DNA of 64,000 nt from Rana temporaria (Eukaryota > Chordata > Amphibia > Anura > Ranidae): contig NC_053499.1 of assembly GCF_905171775.1 (NCBI RefSeq), forward strand, positions 86,996,052-87,060,051, in the 5' to 3' direction. Positions 11,099 to 22,962 of this stretch are shown piece by piece. Below the pieces are notes generated by a model. The model saw nothing but the letters and a program-made list of their open reading frames with translations, was not told the DNA's origin and made no database searches. The position numbers and the translations under genes were made by a program. How positions within the stretch are numbered: the first letter of the stretch is position 1; every line of letters begins with the position of its first letter.

Positions 11099-11559
11099 GG
11101 GCCTGATTTACTATGCTCTGTGCGCTGCGCTGGTTCATGCGTTAATTAGTACTCCGGGTGGAGGCTTAATTGGGCGCATGAACCAGCGTAGCAGCCGGCG
11201 CATTGAAACTAATATGTAAAGCCGCGCCGAACTCCCTATAGAAGTCTATGGGAGAAATCAAAAGTGTTCATTTTAAAGGCTAACGGCCGTTTTTTCGGGA
11301 GCAGTGAAATTAATAATTCTTAAAGTGAAACAATAAAAGTGAAATATTCCTTTAAATTTCGTACCTAGGGGGGGTGTAATGTCAGCATGTGAAATAGCGC
11401 ATTTTTCCCGCACTTAGAACTCCCCCTGCACAAAGTGACATTCAGAAGGAAAAAAGTCATTTAAAAATTCACACGCGGCTATAATGAATTGTCGGCTCTG
11501 ACAATTCTAAAGGGATTCATTCATAAAACAAACAAAAAAATGTGTAGGGGTTCCCCCAA

Positions 11560-13565
11560 ATTAAATTACCAGGCCCTTCAGGTCTGGAATGGATATTAAG
11601 GGGAACCCCGCCGTAAAAACCAAAAAAAAAAAAGACGTGCGGTTCCCGGCAAATATCCATTCCAGACCCTTCAGGTCTGGTGTGGATTTTAAGGGGAACT
11701 CCACCCCAAATTGAAACAAAAAATGGCGTGGAGTCCCCCTAAAAATCCACACCAGACCCTTATCCGAGCACGTTGACCTGGCCGGCCGCAGAAAAGAGGG
11801 GGGGACAGAGTGCGGCCCCCCCTCTCTCCTGAACCGCACCAGGCCACATGCCCTCAACATGGGGAGGATGTCCCCATGTTGATGGGGACAAGGGTCTCAT
11901 CCCCACAACCCTTGCCCGGTGGTTGTGGGGGTATGCGGGCGGGAGGTTTATCAGAATCTGGAAGACCCCTTTAACAAAGGGGACCCCCAGATCCTGACCC
12001 CCCCCCCTGTGTGAAATGGTAATGGGGTACATTGTACCTCTACCATTTCACCCCAAAAAAAATGTCAAAGTGTTAAAAATGACAGTAGCCGGTTTTTGAC
12101 AAATCTTTTAATAAAATCTTCTTTTCTTCTTTCCTTCGGGTTTCTTCCGCTGCTTCTTTCTTCTCGTCCACATCTTGCCCGACGTGTTCTTCTATCTTCT
12201 CCGTCCGTCCTTCAGCCTTCTGGTCCCGCATCTTGCCCGTTGTCTTGTCCTGTCTTCTTCTCCGTCCGCCTCCTCGTCCGCATCTTGGGTCTTCTGCGGT
12301 GTTCTTCTCGGTCCGCCAGCCTTCTCGTCCCCGGACCCAGCGTTTGAATTTGATTTGGCCGCCGTTTTCCCGCTCCTGGGACCCGCCCCCCTCTGATGCC
12401 ACAAGTAAACTCCTTAGAAGGTCATGTGCGTCAGAGGGGGTTTGGGTCGCAGAGCGTCACACAGCGGGGGAATTCAATTTCAATCGCGCCGCCCGGAGAA
12501 GAAGTTCCCGCCGTGTCACACTCATGTGACCCCGCCCCCCTCTGACGCCACAAGTAAACTCCTTAGAAGGTCATGTGCGTCAGAGGGGGGCGGGGTCGCA
12601 GAGCGTCACACAGCGGGGGAATTCAATTTCAATCGCGCCGCCCGGAGAAGAAGTTCCCGCCGTGTCACACTCATGTGACCCCGCCCCCCTCTGACGCACA
12701 TGACCTTCTAAGGAGTTTACTTGTGGCGTCAGAGGGGGGCGGGTCCCAGGAGCGGGAAAACGGCGGCCAAATCAAATTCAAACGCTGGGTCCGGGGACGA
12801 GAAGGCTGGCGGACCGAGAAGAACACCGCAGAAGACCCAAGATGCGGACGAGGAGGCGGACGGAGAAGAAGACAGGACAAGACAACGGGCAAGATGCGGG
12901 ACCAGAAGGCTGAAGGACGGACGGAGAAGATAGAAGAACACGTCGGGCAAGATGTGGACGAGAAGAAAGAAGCAGCGGAAGAAACCCGAAGGAAAGAAGA
13001 AAAGAAGATTTTATTAAAAGATTTGTCAAAAACCGGCTACTGTCATTTTTAACACTTTGACATTTTTTTTGGGGTGAAATGGTAGAGGTACAATGTACCC
13101 CATTACCATTTCACATAGGGGGGGGGCCAGGATCTGGGGGTCCCCTTTGTTAAAGGGGTCTTCCAGATTCTGATAAGCCCCCCGCCCGCATACCCCCACA
13201 ACCACCGGGCAAGGGTTGTGGGGATGAGACCCTTGTCCCCATCAACATGGGGACATCCTCCCCATGTTGAGGGCATGTGGCCTGGTGCGGTTCAGGAGAG
13301 GGGGGGGGGCCGCACTCTGTCCCCCCCTCTTTTCTGCGGCCGGCCAGGTCAACGTGCTCGGATAAGGGTCTGATGTGGATTTTTAGGGGGACTCCACGCC
13401 ATTTTTTTTTTCAATTTGGGGTGGAGTTCCCCTTAAAATCCACACCAGACCTGAAGGGTCTGGTATGGATATTTGGGGGGACCCCACGCCATTTTTTGGG
13501 GGTTTTTTTACGGCGGGGTTCCCCTTAATATCCATTCCAGACCTGAAGGGCCTGGTAATTTAATT
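11560..13565. repeat. 2-kb foldback (long inverted repeat) with duplicated centre
   Basis: The left arm (about 11560-12426) is nearly the exact reverse complement of the right arm (about 12699-13565). The centre (12427-12698) holds two tandem copies of about 149 bp. Because of the symmetry, the same 70-160-codon ORFs appear on opposite strands (for example 12073-12402 minus and the end of 12573-13052 plus). The translation is low-complexity, rich in Arg, Lys and Glu, with no domain. I read the arms as non-coding. A sister copy is at 39930-41665. Confidence 0.88.
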
Positions 13566-13638
13566 TGGAGGGACCCCCTTTTTTTTTTTTTTTTTTAATG
13601 AGCAATGACTCTATTCTTTATAGCCATGAGTACTTTAA

Positions 13639-14449
13639 CCACTTGCCCACCGGGTTAATTCTGGCACTTCTCTCCTTCATGTGAAAATCACAATTGTTTG
13701 GCTAGAAAATTAATCAGAACCCCCAAACATTATATATTTTTTTTTAGCAGACATCCTAGGGAATAAAATGGCAGTCATTGCAATACTTTTTGTCACACCG
13801 TATTTGCGCAGCGGTCTTACAAGCGCACTTTTTTTGGATAAAAATCACTTTTTTGAATTAAAAAATAAGACAACAATACATTTTGCCCAATTTTTTTATA
13901 TATTGTGAAAGATAATGTTACGCCGAGTAAAATGATACCCAACATGTCACGCTTAAAAATTGCGCCCGCTCGTGGCATGGCATCAAACTTTTACCCTTTA
14001 AAAATCTCGATAGGCGACGTTTAAAAAATTCTACAGGTTGCATTTTTTGAGTTGCAGAGTAGGTCTAGGGCTAGAATTATTGCTCTCACTCTAACGATCG
14101 CGGCGATACCTCACTTGTGTGGTTTGAATACCGTTTTCATATGCGGGCGCTACTCGCGTATGCGTTTGCTTCTGTGCGCGAGCTCGTCGGGACGGGGCGC
14201 TTTAAAAATTTTTTTGGGGGTTTTCTTATTTATTTTTATTTAGTTTTATAATGTTTTACACTGAAATAAAAAATTAAAAAAAAATGATCAGTTTTCTTCC
14301 TATTACAAGGAATGTAAACATCCCTTGTAATAGGACTAGTGTGTGACAGGTCCTCTTTATGGAGAGAGGCGGGGTCAATAAGGCTGGAAAGCATGGTATT
14401 GAAAAAAAAAATAAAAGTTCTCATGCTTTCAGCTGCAATCATGTTCGTT
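13639..14449 (+). repeat. TTAA-type MITE segment in composite
   Basis: Begins CCACTTGCCCACCGGG after TTAA (13635-13638), exactly where the foldback's right flank is cut compared with its sister copy. Internal sequence matches 1690-2180 and, inverted, 3900-4460. No gene is present. Confidence 0.6.
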
Positions 14450-14645
14450 CACCACAGTGGTGTAGTGTATAGCACTTTGACCTAGCAGCAAAAGAGTCGT
14501 TGGTTCGAATCCCGCCCGTGACAGCATCTGCATGGAGTTTGCATGTTCTCCCTGTGCCTGCGTGGGTTTCCTCCCACAATATAAAAACACGCTGTAAATC
14601 GGTTCCGGTCTAAATAAGCCCTAATATGCAGTAGTATATTTAGGT
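14450..14645 (+). repeat. tRNA-derived SINE
   Basis: The head has a Pol III A-box-like stretch (TGGTGTAGTGTA, 14458-14469) and a perfect B box GGTTCGAATCC (14502-14512). A conserved central part around GCATGGAGTTTGCATG and CTGCGTGGGTTTCCTCCC resembles the core of vertebrate V-SINE-type elements (family assignment from memory). It ends near TAGTATATTTAGG. It is probably inactive as a tRNA. A headless copy lies at 42046-42190 within the duplicated composite. Confidence 0.8.
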
Positions 14646-14802
14646 TTGGTTCTGCCCTAGGCCTGACTACATATCTGCACCTCCTAATAGAAAAATTACC
14701 CACCCCTTCCTGTCAAGGTCACACCCTGTTTTTGTATAACCCCGCCCAGTAATTTTCAGGGGACCCACACACTAGTTCTGGGGGGGCACTGGATTCCCTT
14801 AA

Positions 14803-15135
14803 CCACTTCCATACCAGGCACTTACGCACCTTCCCGCCAAGCAAATTTTAAGCTTTCAACACTGTCGCACTTTGAATGGCAATTGCGCGGTCATACAACA
14901 CTGTACCCAAACAAAATTGGCGTCCTTTTTTCCCCACAAATAGAGCTTTCTTTTGTTGTTATTTGATCACCTCTGCGTTTTTTTTTTTTGCGCAACAACT
15001 AAAAAAAGACTGCAAATTTTGAAACAAAAAAAAGTTTTTTGTTTTTTAGGTTAATTTTTTTGTAAATAAGTTTTTCTCTTTCAATTACGGGCACTGATAT
15101 GGCGGCACTGATGGGCACCGATGAGATGGCAATAT
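14803..15135 (+). repeat. TTAA-type MITE, 5' part, cut by LINE fragment
   Basis: Starts CCACTTCCATACCAGG after TTAA (14799-14802). Matches the start of the MITE at 42353-43402 up to GATGAGATGGCA, where the Tx1-LINE fragment begins. Confidence 0.7.
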
Positions 15136-16155
15136 TTAAGTTTATTTTGCAAAGCAAATATACAAACATCAAATACTTTTGACAGGGTACATTCTCTGTA
15201 CTGCGACGCAGCGCATAAATACACTACATATCAATACAGTTGCAAGCATACAATTAAATTACATTCATTCAACCCATTCTGCGGTATGATGCCTGATGTG
15301 TTGCGCAGAGTTGTGAAACCCCGAAACATCACATCGTGCATGACGCCGCATTACCCTGAAAACAGTAGTTCAAAAAAAAACGTGTCAAGAAATGTCAATG
15401 TCAGGGGGAAGGGGAAATCTTCAGACGTCCTCTTCCTCCTTAAAGTCTATCAAGGTATAGTCTCTCAGCAGACTGAGGGTCAGTCTGCGACAGTCCTCAA
15501 TGGACATCCTCTGCCGGTGGTGTACGCGGCGGTTCCTGGCGTACCATAAAGCGTCTTTAAAGCAACACAGCACCCACCAGGCACTGTCAATGTCCTCCTG
15601 TGAATGAGTTCCACAGAAGAGTCCGTTTAACACACCAAAGTGTGTAATAGCAGTCTGTGGTACAAAGTCTTTAAGTTCAGGTTCCAAGGCCGTCAACAGG
15701 CCCTGTGCAAAGGGGCACTCCCAGAAAACATGATAAGATGTTTCCTCCTGGATGATGCAAAAGGGGCAGTGCCTGTATCTGCACAGGTTTCTGGCATGCA
15801 AGAATGTTCTGAGTAGCAATCCCCCTTGGATTGCCATCCATGCCTGATCTTTGTGCCTGTTGATGAGTCTCTTTGAAGAAACATTCCTCCAGACCACTTT
15901 GCAAGTGGCTGAAGGGAGGCCTGGAATCGACTCCAAGATGTCCGATGCTCTGATCAACTTGTAGATAGTTTTTGGCTTCCACAAGTCGGGCTTAACTCCA
16001 TGCAGTCCCAGCTCCTTGATGAACTTGAAAGTATCCAAGTAATACCATGGAGCGTCCCAGTTGTAGGGGATGGAACTGTCCCATTTGTCCCATCCAAGAG
16101 ACTTCCAAAGAGGCAGGAGGAAAAAACGGGACATGGAGTTACCGCCAGAGTCCAC
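15136..16155 (-). pseudogene. Tx1-clade LINE, 3' fragment (ORF2 C-terminus)
   Basis: The minus-strand ORF 15421-16155 (244 codons) matches the C-terminal third of Tx1-like ORF2, as seen in the intact copy at 59235-62666. It has a conserved zinc-knuckle-like block (CRYRHCPFCIIQEETSYHVFWEC, shown here only as its cysteine/histidine spacing C-x2-C-x8-H-x4-C) and a Trp/Tyr-rich tail. A 3' UTR of about 285 bp follows to 15136. The endonuclease and RT are missing, so this is a standard 5'-truncated LINE insertion. Confidence 0.8.
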
Positions 16156-17165
16156 AGTTCAACATCGAATGGAAGAGAAGGAAGAAGACAGCGGAGACAA
16201 GCCCTGGGCTCCCGGAGGAGACAGGCAGAAGAAGGAAGAGAGAAGAAAGAAGACGGAAGAAAGCCCTGGCTCCGCGGGGGAGCCAGGCAGAAGAGGGAGC
16301 AGAGAAGACAGAAGAGAAAAGACCTGGGAGTTGGCGCACCCCCGCCAGAAGACCAGGAAGACCGGAACCCTGGCGGAAGGCACCGGAAAGACCGGGGGAT
16401 AGGCGCCATCCCCCGGCAGAAGACCCAGAAGTCTGGATGCCCCTCCCTAATGAAAAAGAGCTTAAATGGGGTGGGGGCATCCGGCGGAAGGCTCCGGAGA
16501 GGACCGAGGGATGGCGCCCTCCCCCGGCAGAAATCACCGAAGCCCAGGGTCCCGGCGGAAGATCGGGAGAGAAGAAACCCCCCCTTCTAAGAGAGCTAAA
16601 GAAGAAAGGGGGGGCTCCGGAGCAGATTAATAAAATATTTTATTCTGTGTGGTGTTTTATTTTACTTTACATTTCCCCCATGTGAATGGGTAGAGGTACG
16701 ATGTACCCCATACTCATTCACATAGGGTGGGGGGCCAGCATCTGGGGGCCCCCTTATTAAAGGGAGCTCGCAGATTCCGATTAGCCCCGCCCGCATACCC
16801 CGACAACCAATGGCAAGGGTTGTCGGGAAGAGGCTCTTGTCCCTATCGACATGGGGGCAAGAGTGCTGTGGGGTGGGGGGGGCAGTGCCCCCCTCCCCCA
16901 CAGCACACACTCCCCCATGTTGAGGGCATGCGGTCTGGTACGGCTCAGGAGGGGGGGGGGCGCTCGCTCGTCCCCTCCCCCATTCCTGTCCGGGCCAGAC
17001 TGCATGCTTGGGATGAGGGCTTGGTTTGGATCTGGGGGGGACCCCCGCGCCGAATCGGTGCGGGTTTAACCCCTCACGTTCCGGACCAAGCCTAAGAGCC
17101 TAATGTAGCCCTGAAGGGGGACCCGCGCCGATTTCAAGTTTGAAATTTGGCGCCGAGTTCCCCTT
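16140..17165 (+). repeat. Single arm of a foldback element
   Basis: A purine-rich stretch (GAAGAAGACAGCGG-type), an AATAAAATATTTT stretch, then GC-rich segments including ATGTACCCCATACTCATTCACA and CAACATG palindromes. The order is the same as in the right arm of 12700-13565 but with diverged sequence. The inverse arm type is seen at 63190-64000. Overlapping ORFs on both strands (up to 212 codons) are rich in Arg, Lys, Pro and Glu and carry no domain. Not called as genes. Confidence 0.55.
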
Positions 17166-17679
17166 CAGGGCTGAAAACAGCTCGGAGATTCCCGTGTGCC
17201 GCGTCACGCAGCGCAATCACGGGTACGCCGCTTGGTATTTACCAAGATTTTCACGGCGTACTGACAAGGCGCACGGGAATCCCTGACTTTTCTCTCTGCG
17301 CATGCCCAGTATGCAAATGAACCTCCCGAGGTTCAGGCGCACTGTGCAAGCGTACGGGGATCTGTTTTCAAAAAACACTTTCCCTTTCAATTCGGCCCGC
17401 CAAACACTTTAAAACACATGTCACTTCACTTCCCCTGCATCCCCCCACCTCCCCCCTAATAAACTCCCGCCCAAACCCCCGCAATTTACAGTTTAATGTG
17501 CCGTGCGCCAGGTCTGTACTGGTGCACAATGCACCCTCTCCTGGGCGCACGGAGCACATTAGTAACTAGGGAAATACACTGCACTAGCAGCGTATTTCTT
17601 TAGTAAATGGCCAAACGGCTGCTACTCCTGCTTTTACTCCATGAGTCATGGAGTAAAGGCTTGGTAAATCAGGCCCTTA

Positions 17680-20600
17680 GTGTCGATGTTCAGTTCTCTA
17701 CAGGCGCCGATGAAGTTACTTCCCTGGTCTGACCTCAACTGTTTCACTGGTCCTCTGATGGCGAAGAACCGTCTTAAGGCATTAATGAGGCTGGATGTGT
17801 CCATAGATTCTATCACCTCTATATGAACGGCTCGCACACTCATGCAAGTAAATAGCACGGCCCAACGTTTACTGTTTGCGTGACCACCACGGGTTCTACG
17901 TGCGGACACCATCCATGGTCCAAAGACGTCTAGGCCAGTGTAGGTGAAGGGCGGCTCTGTGCATAGTCTATCCGCGGGCAAGTCGGCCATTTGTTGGTGT
18001 AGCTGTTTTCCTCTGGCTTTACGACAGTGCACACAGTCATGCAGTAGTTGGGCTACACGTTTCTTCATACCTATAATCCAAAGACCCGCAGACCTTAACT
18101 TGCCCTCAGTGATTTGTCTGCCCTGGTGTTCAGTCTTTTTGTGGTAATGTCTGATCAGCAACGTGGTGATATGATGTTTGCTGGGAATAATGACAGGATT
18201 TTGCTCCGCAACTCCTAGGTGGGCTTGATTCAAACGACCACCGACTCTGAGCAGGCCAAAACTGTCCATAATTGGGTTTAAGTTTGCAAGGGGACTTTTT
18301 ACAGGAATCTGCTGTCTGTTGTTCAAGCACTTCCATTCTACGTTAAATTCCTGCTGCTGGACATGACGTATTATGAGAGACTCGCTATGAGAAATGTCCT
18401 CAGCAGAGAATGGTTTATGGCAGACGTGCCAACCGTGACAATCTTTATCTTCTTGAGTGTTGTGATAACATCTGGCGATGTGCACTAACCTTGCAATGGT
18501 TCTGACAAGTCTCATCCAACTGGAGAAACGTTCAAAACGATGACAGTCAGGCCTGGAGGTCTGCTTTGTTTCAGTGACTAATGCGCTAACTTTGGCGCGG
18601 ATTTCTGGATCATTATCCGGATCTTGGATGCTGTAAACTTCCTGTTCACATTTGTCTGCCCGTCCTAGCAGAAACTCTGGGCCTGTAAGCCAAGTAGATT
18701 TAGCAAAGGAACCCACAGACGTAGGCCTGGTGGCGTGATCTGCTGGATTAAGTTCAGATGGTATGACAATGTGTTCTCTCGTCTCAGGCTTGCTGTCCAT
18801 GGTGCGCTGAAGAGAGTTAGATCTGGATAGCGCTTGCTCCTGATTGTCCGGGAGTCTTACCCTGGTGGTTCCGTAGGGTAATGGAGAAACCCAGTGATTG
18901 GTTTCATCTTTAAAGAACTCTCTGTCTTCTACTGATAAGGCTACCTTATCATCATCCTTGGTTGTGCGAAAGACTGATCTCCCCAAGTCGTCAGCAAAGA
19001 GGGGAGAAATGATGTCAGGTGGTTGTACGAGGTCTGGAGACTTCTCTTTCACTTCATAGTGATGAGGACACGGCTTAATGCAAGTTGTGCGTCCATCTCC
19101 ACGCACGTACGTTTTGAAGGAGTCGATTTCTGGTTGATCCAGGTATACATTTCCTATGACTACCCATCCCAGGTCCAGCCTCTGGGCAAATGGCGCGTAG
19201 TCAGGACCATTACACTGTTGGCGCACCTTGTGCACCCTTAGATTGTCTCTGCCAAGCAGGAGTAGAATCTCAGCATTGTTGTCCATAGGTGGGATAACGT
19301 TGGCTAGGTGCCTTAGGTGCGGTTGGTGAAACGCAGCTTCTGGGGTAGGAATCTCATCCCTATGGTTGGGTATTTGATCGCATTCAATCAGTGTTGGTAG
19401 GGGTATTTCGGTATTCCCACTGATGGGGGAAGCAATGAATCCTTGCGCTCTCCTGCCGCTAGTCTCTATGCGGCCTGAGCAGGTGTTTAAGATGTAGGGT
19501 TCTGATGGTCCCTTTATCCCGAAGGCTTCAAAGAATTTAGGTCCTGCTAGGGACCGGTTGCTTTGGTCATCGATGATGGCATACATTTTTACTGCCTTTT
19601 CTGGTAGTCCCTCTGGATAGACCTTGATTAGGCATATTCGGGCACAACATTTCTCACCCTGGCCCTCGCCACATACTTCCAAACATGAGCAGGAAACAGC
19701 GGCGGCTGTGTTAGCGTGGTTCTGGGGCTCCCCGCCATGACTTGGAGCGGGACTGGTGGTGACGGCAGCTGGTGAGTCTCTGGGCAGTGGAACTGGGTGC
19801 ATAGCTGAGGCATGTCTTTCACTATGACACTCCTCACACTTGACGATGGATTTACAGTCCTTAGCCATGTGCTCCAATGAAGCGCAGCATCTGAAACATA
19901 CCCCAAGCTCGCTGAGGACCTTCTTGCACTCCTGTATGGGTTTGGATCTAAACCCTCTGCATTTGTTCAGTGAGTGTGTTTTTTTATGAATGGGACATTC
20001 ACGATTGAAGGACTTGTCTCCTGATGAGGTATTGTACTGTTTACCCGTGGGTGCTGCAGAAGATGGTAGGTTAGTCTTTCTAACACTCACGCTGCTCTTA
20101 AAGTCTCTGTGTTTATGCATGACACTTTCATACCTTGGTGATGGTGTCGCTGGAGCTGTAGTGTTGAACTCCAGGAAATCGAGGCTGGGGTCATTCCTCA
20201 TCTGGGACTGTTCATCAATGAATCTGCAAAAATTAATAAATGGGGGAAAGGTGACGTCATGCCCCCTTTTGTACCTTGAGACTGATGCCGCCCACTTTTC
20301 TTGCAGACAGTATGGTAGTTTCACGACAATTGGGTTCACTCCATGGGCTGTATCCAGGTAGCATAGCCCGGTCAGACGAGGGTCTCTTTTGGCAAGCTCT
20401 AGCTCCATGAGCAGGTCACTCAAATCCTGAAGCTTATGGACGTCTTTAAGATTGATCTTTGGAATGTTCTGCAATCTCTTAAATAGGGCCTTCTCTATAG
20501 CTTCTGCACTGCCAAAGGTACGTTCGAGTCTCTGCCAGGCAGCAGCGAGACCTGCTTCTGCTTGTCCCACATAGACAGTTCTGAGGCTCTTGATGCGATT

Positions 20601-21974
20601 TGTGGAGCTTGGGCCCAGCCATGTGATCAGGAGGTTGAGCTCCTTCTCTGCGTCTAGTTTGAGGTTGGCAATGGTGGCCTTGAAAGTTGCCTTCCAAGCT
20701 CTGTAGCTCTCTGCACGGTCATCAAATTTTGAGAGACTTGTGTTAATTAGCTCTCTGCTCGCCATAATCCTGGCCAACTCAGACATATCTGATTTCTCAC
20801 TACTTGTTGCCACGACAACCTGTGGTGCCGCCGGGGCGTGTAGGCTTTGCGGCGTGAAAGGGTGAGATGCATCCAGGTAGAATGATGCTGCTGCAGGGTT
20901 GAGCTGTGATCTAGTCTCTGTAGATCGTGAGGACTGCCGCTTGAGCTGTGGAGGTAGGCCAGGAAACGCCTGATGGCCCTTTTTGTAGTTTCGTAATAAC
21001 TGTCCTTGAGAAGGCACATCTGGGTGAACACCATTAGATTTCTCGGGTGCTGTAAGTGACACTGGCACTGTAGGTGGAGATGACTTTGAGGTTTCGGCGT
21101 TGTCAGCTTGGACGGTACTGCATACTGGGGGTGATGCAGATAATTGTTTCAGCACATAGTCGCTGGTGCGGTAAGCTGAATCTTCTACCTCCTGTGGTAG
21201 CGAGCAGACTGGATCAAGACCTTGGCTTAATGCTTGCTCAAGTAGTCTTACTTTAGCTAATGCAACTTCCTCTTCCATCTCTGATTCAAGAATCTTTATT
21301 CGAGCCTCTGCTTCTGCGTCTGCCCTCTTGGCCTCTGCTTCTGCTTTTGCCAGAGCTTCTTTTTCAGTGAAGGAACGTCTGGCTTTGGATTGCTCTGCAT
21401 TTATGCGGGCCTCTAGTAGTCTGTCGCTTAGGGTTGAGCTTCTTGAGCACGATGATCTGTATGACCGAGAGGAATGTTTGGATGAATTTGATCTGTGTGA
21501 TCTAGTTTCTTGCAAATGGGAGATGCGGAGTTCCGCTTTATCTTTAGCAAGCAGCACCATGGTGTCTCTTTGAATGTCTATAGATTCTGCCTTGCTCAGT
21601 TCTGAAAGGGCTTCATCATTATTAAAGTTTTTTAGAAAGGTTATATACCTTGTGAACAGTCTCTTGTATCCTTCATGAGCTGTGTTCAGCCGCCTGATGC
21701 CAACTTGTAAGCTTGAGGTATCACCAGAGGATTTAAGTCCTGACATGAGGGAGGAAACTCGCTCCCATAGCTCTTCCAGGTTATCGCATAGCTCATCCTT
21801 TGTGGTTTGATAGTTTTCCCTGACCTTTATTGTCGGTTTGAGGGAGCGTCTTGGTCGCACGACTTGGTCTGCTGGAAGTGTGGGTTCTGCTTCCTGTGCT
21901 TCTTGGTGATCAGTATCAGGCTGCATTAGCTCTGTTTCATCACAGGGGAACTGTGCAAGGTCCTTTTTGTCCAT
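17680..21974 (-). CDS. BEL/Pao Gag-protease-integrase polyprotein lacking RT
   Basis: The ORF starts at the ATG at 21974 and stays open for over 1430 codons to the insertion point. In order: an Arg/Lys/Glu-rich coiled N-terminus (about 1-260); a Gag core; Cys/His knuckles near residues 660-730 (CFRCCASLEHMAKDC, CEECHSERH); an aspartic protease-like region near 797 (MYAIIDDQSN); a jump near residue 1060 (about nt 18797) where the sequence passes from the region just before RT directly to ELNPADHATR, which normally follows RNase H; an integrase zinc-binding domain (about 1272-1322, H-x3-H and C-x2-C); and an integrase core with D at LDVFGP (about 1346) and D at RSDQGSNF (about 1420). The in-frame loss of RT and RNase H makes it non-autonomous. 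The rest of the integrase is at 10438-11098. Confidence 0.88.
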
Positions 21975-22372
21975 TTTGATTTAAGGTGCGCTGTCTCTTT
22001 AAGAAAATAAACTTTTGAATTGGGGGCTGAAAATTGCAGTGCGCCTGCGCTGGGGCACTCTGGCAAGGATCCTCAGGTGTTTTAAGTGATTTGCGGGGGT
22101 TTAGGTTAGAGAGGGACCCCGTGTGCGTTAACAGTTCTGCTATGCGAGCAAAGGTTGATATGGGATATAGAAAACGGCTTGATGAGTTGTGGAGGGCTTT
22201 CAGGCAACAGTAAAGATACTGTGGACATGCGGTGCTTGCCCTGAGACTTGTGGAACATGCACTGTAGCCAGGCAGATTCGCTGCAGATGGGCCTGTTACA
22301 AGGGAGATTCCTTAGTGTGGTAACTCTGAGGGAATCTGTGACTGGGGTGTGGACATTAAGGCAGTTTTTGAC

Positions 22373-22962
22373 TGTTCTGTTCCCACATGAAGGCGAATGA
22401 AGGTATAACTGATAATAGCTGTGTGACTTCTTACCTTCGTATCCAAGCAGTGGGGCAGACAGGACCGGCAGATGTTCAGGTTAGATGGATCCAGACTCAG
22501 ACATGAAGATGAAATCAGCGTGGGTTTATTCAATCCAGATAAGACAACAAACGGTGATACAATACTGTTCTGTAGTAGTGGTATCAATGCTGACTTGTTA
22601 GAATATGTCCTGAGGCTAGCTGCAGTGGCTGCTGAGCTGCTGCTGAGCTGCTGCTAACTACTGCTGACTTCTGCGTGACTTCTGCGTGGTCAAAAACTGA
22701 TGCCTTCTCGAGCCCAAAAATGTGGAGTGTCTAGTCACACAGCCATGAGGAGAAACTGAAATGGCTGCCCCCAGTGAAGAGACCTGCCCAGCCAGAGTCC
22801 ACGCCTCCGAATACAAAAAACTTTACTAACCACAAAAGAGACGTGTGTGGCATGCAAATTCTGGCCAGCAGATGGCAGCAGTGAAAGAAATGCATGAAAA
22901 CAAACATGGAGAAATAAAAATTAAGAATGCAATGTACAAATAACTATAAGGAGAACAGCACA
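22373..22962 (-). repeat. BEL 5' LTR
   Basis: 590 bp, nearly identical to the 3' LTR. On the minus strand it would hold the promoter. The ORF start follows a leader of about 400 bp (21975-22372). I could not identify the tRNA that primes first-strand synthesis from the sequence next to the LTR. Confidence 0.93.

Larger units (their letters stand above)
11099..17676. mobile_element. Harbinger-ended composite element inside BEL
   Basis: Ends are GGGCCTGATTTAC and its complement, with a 3-bp TTA duplication (11096-11098, 17677-17679). A 3-bp T-rich TSD with GGGCC ends is typical of PIF/Harbinger. At 6.6 kb it has no transposase. It holds a 2-kb foldback (11560-13565), MITE pieces, a SINE, a Tx1-LINE fragment and a second foldback arm. 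A second copy of its left 4 kb lies at 39375-42680. It disrupts the BEL integrase and is therefore younger than a retrotransposon whose LTRs are about 0.5% apart. Confidence 0.8.
9687..22962 (-). mobile_element. BEL/Pao LTR retrotransposon, RT-deleted, interrupted
   Basis: Two 590-bp LTRs (9687-10276, 22373-22962) are flanked by an exact 5-bp duplication CAGAT (9682-9686 and 22963-22967). The element is transcribed on the minus strand, so the 5' LTR is on the right. A purine-rich tract (minus strand CAGACGGGGAG) directly precedes the 3' LTR, as expected for second-strand priming. Without the 6.6-kb insert the element would be about 6.7 kb. The LTRs differ at about three positions, so insertion was recent. 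The coding part has Gag, protease and integrase but no reverse transcriptase or RNase H. Confidence 0.93.

Noticed and set aside
12573..13052. 159-codon ORF, also present inverted at 12073-12402
   Set aside because: Duplicate reading of a foldback arm. Arg/Lys/Glu-rich translation of a purine tract, not a conserved protein.
14502..14512. Possible functional tRNA gene
   Set aside because: Only A- and B-box-like promoter elements are present. The cloverleaf is not formed and the sequence continues as a SINE body.
14482..14703. 73-codon minus-strand ORF, repeated at 42021-42254
   Set aside because: Antisense of a tRNA-derived SINE; the repetition comes from the repeat, not from a gene family.
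16000..16685. 196- and 212-codon ORFs in three plus-strand frames
   Set aside because: Purine-rich foldback arm open in all frames. They also overlap the antisense of a Tx1 ORF2 fragment.
9687..22962. Endogenous retrovirus with env
   Set aside because: The domain order and motifs are BEL/Pao. There is no envelope ORF between integrase and the 3' LTR.
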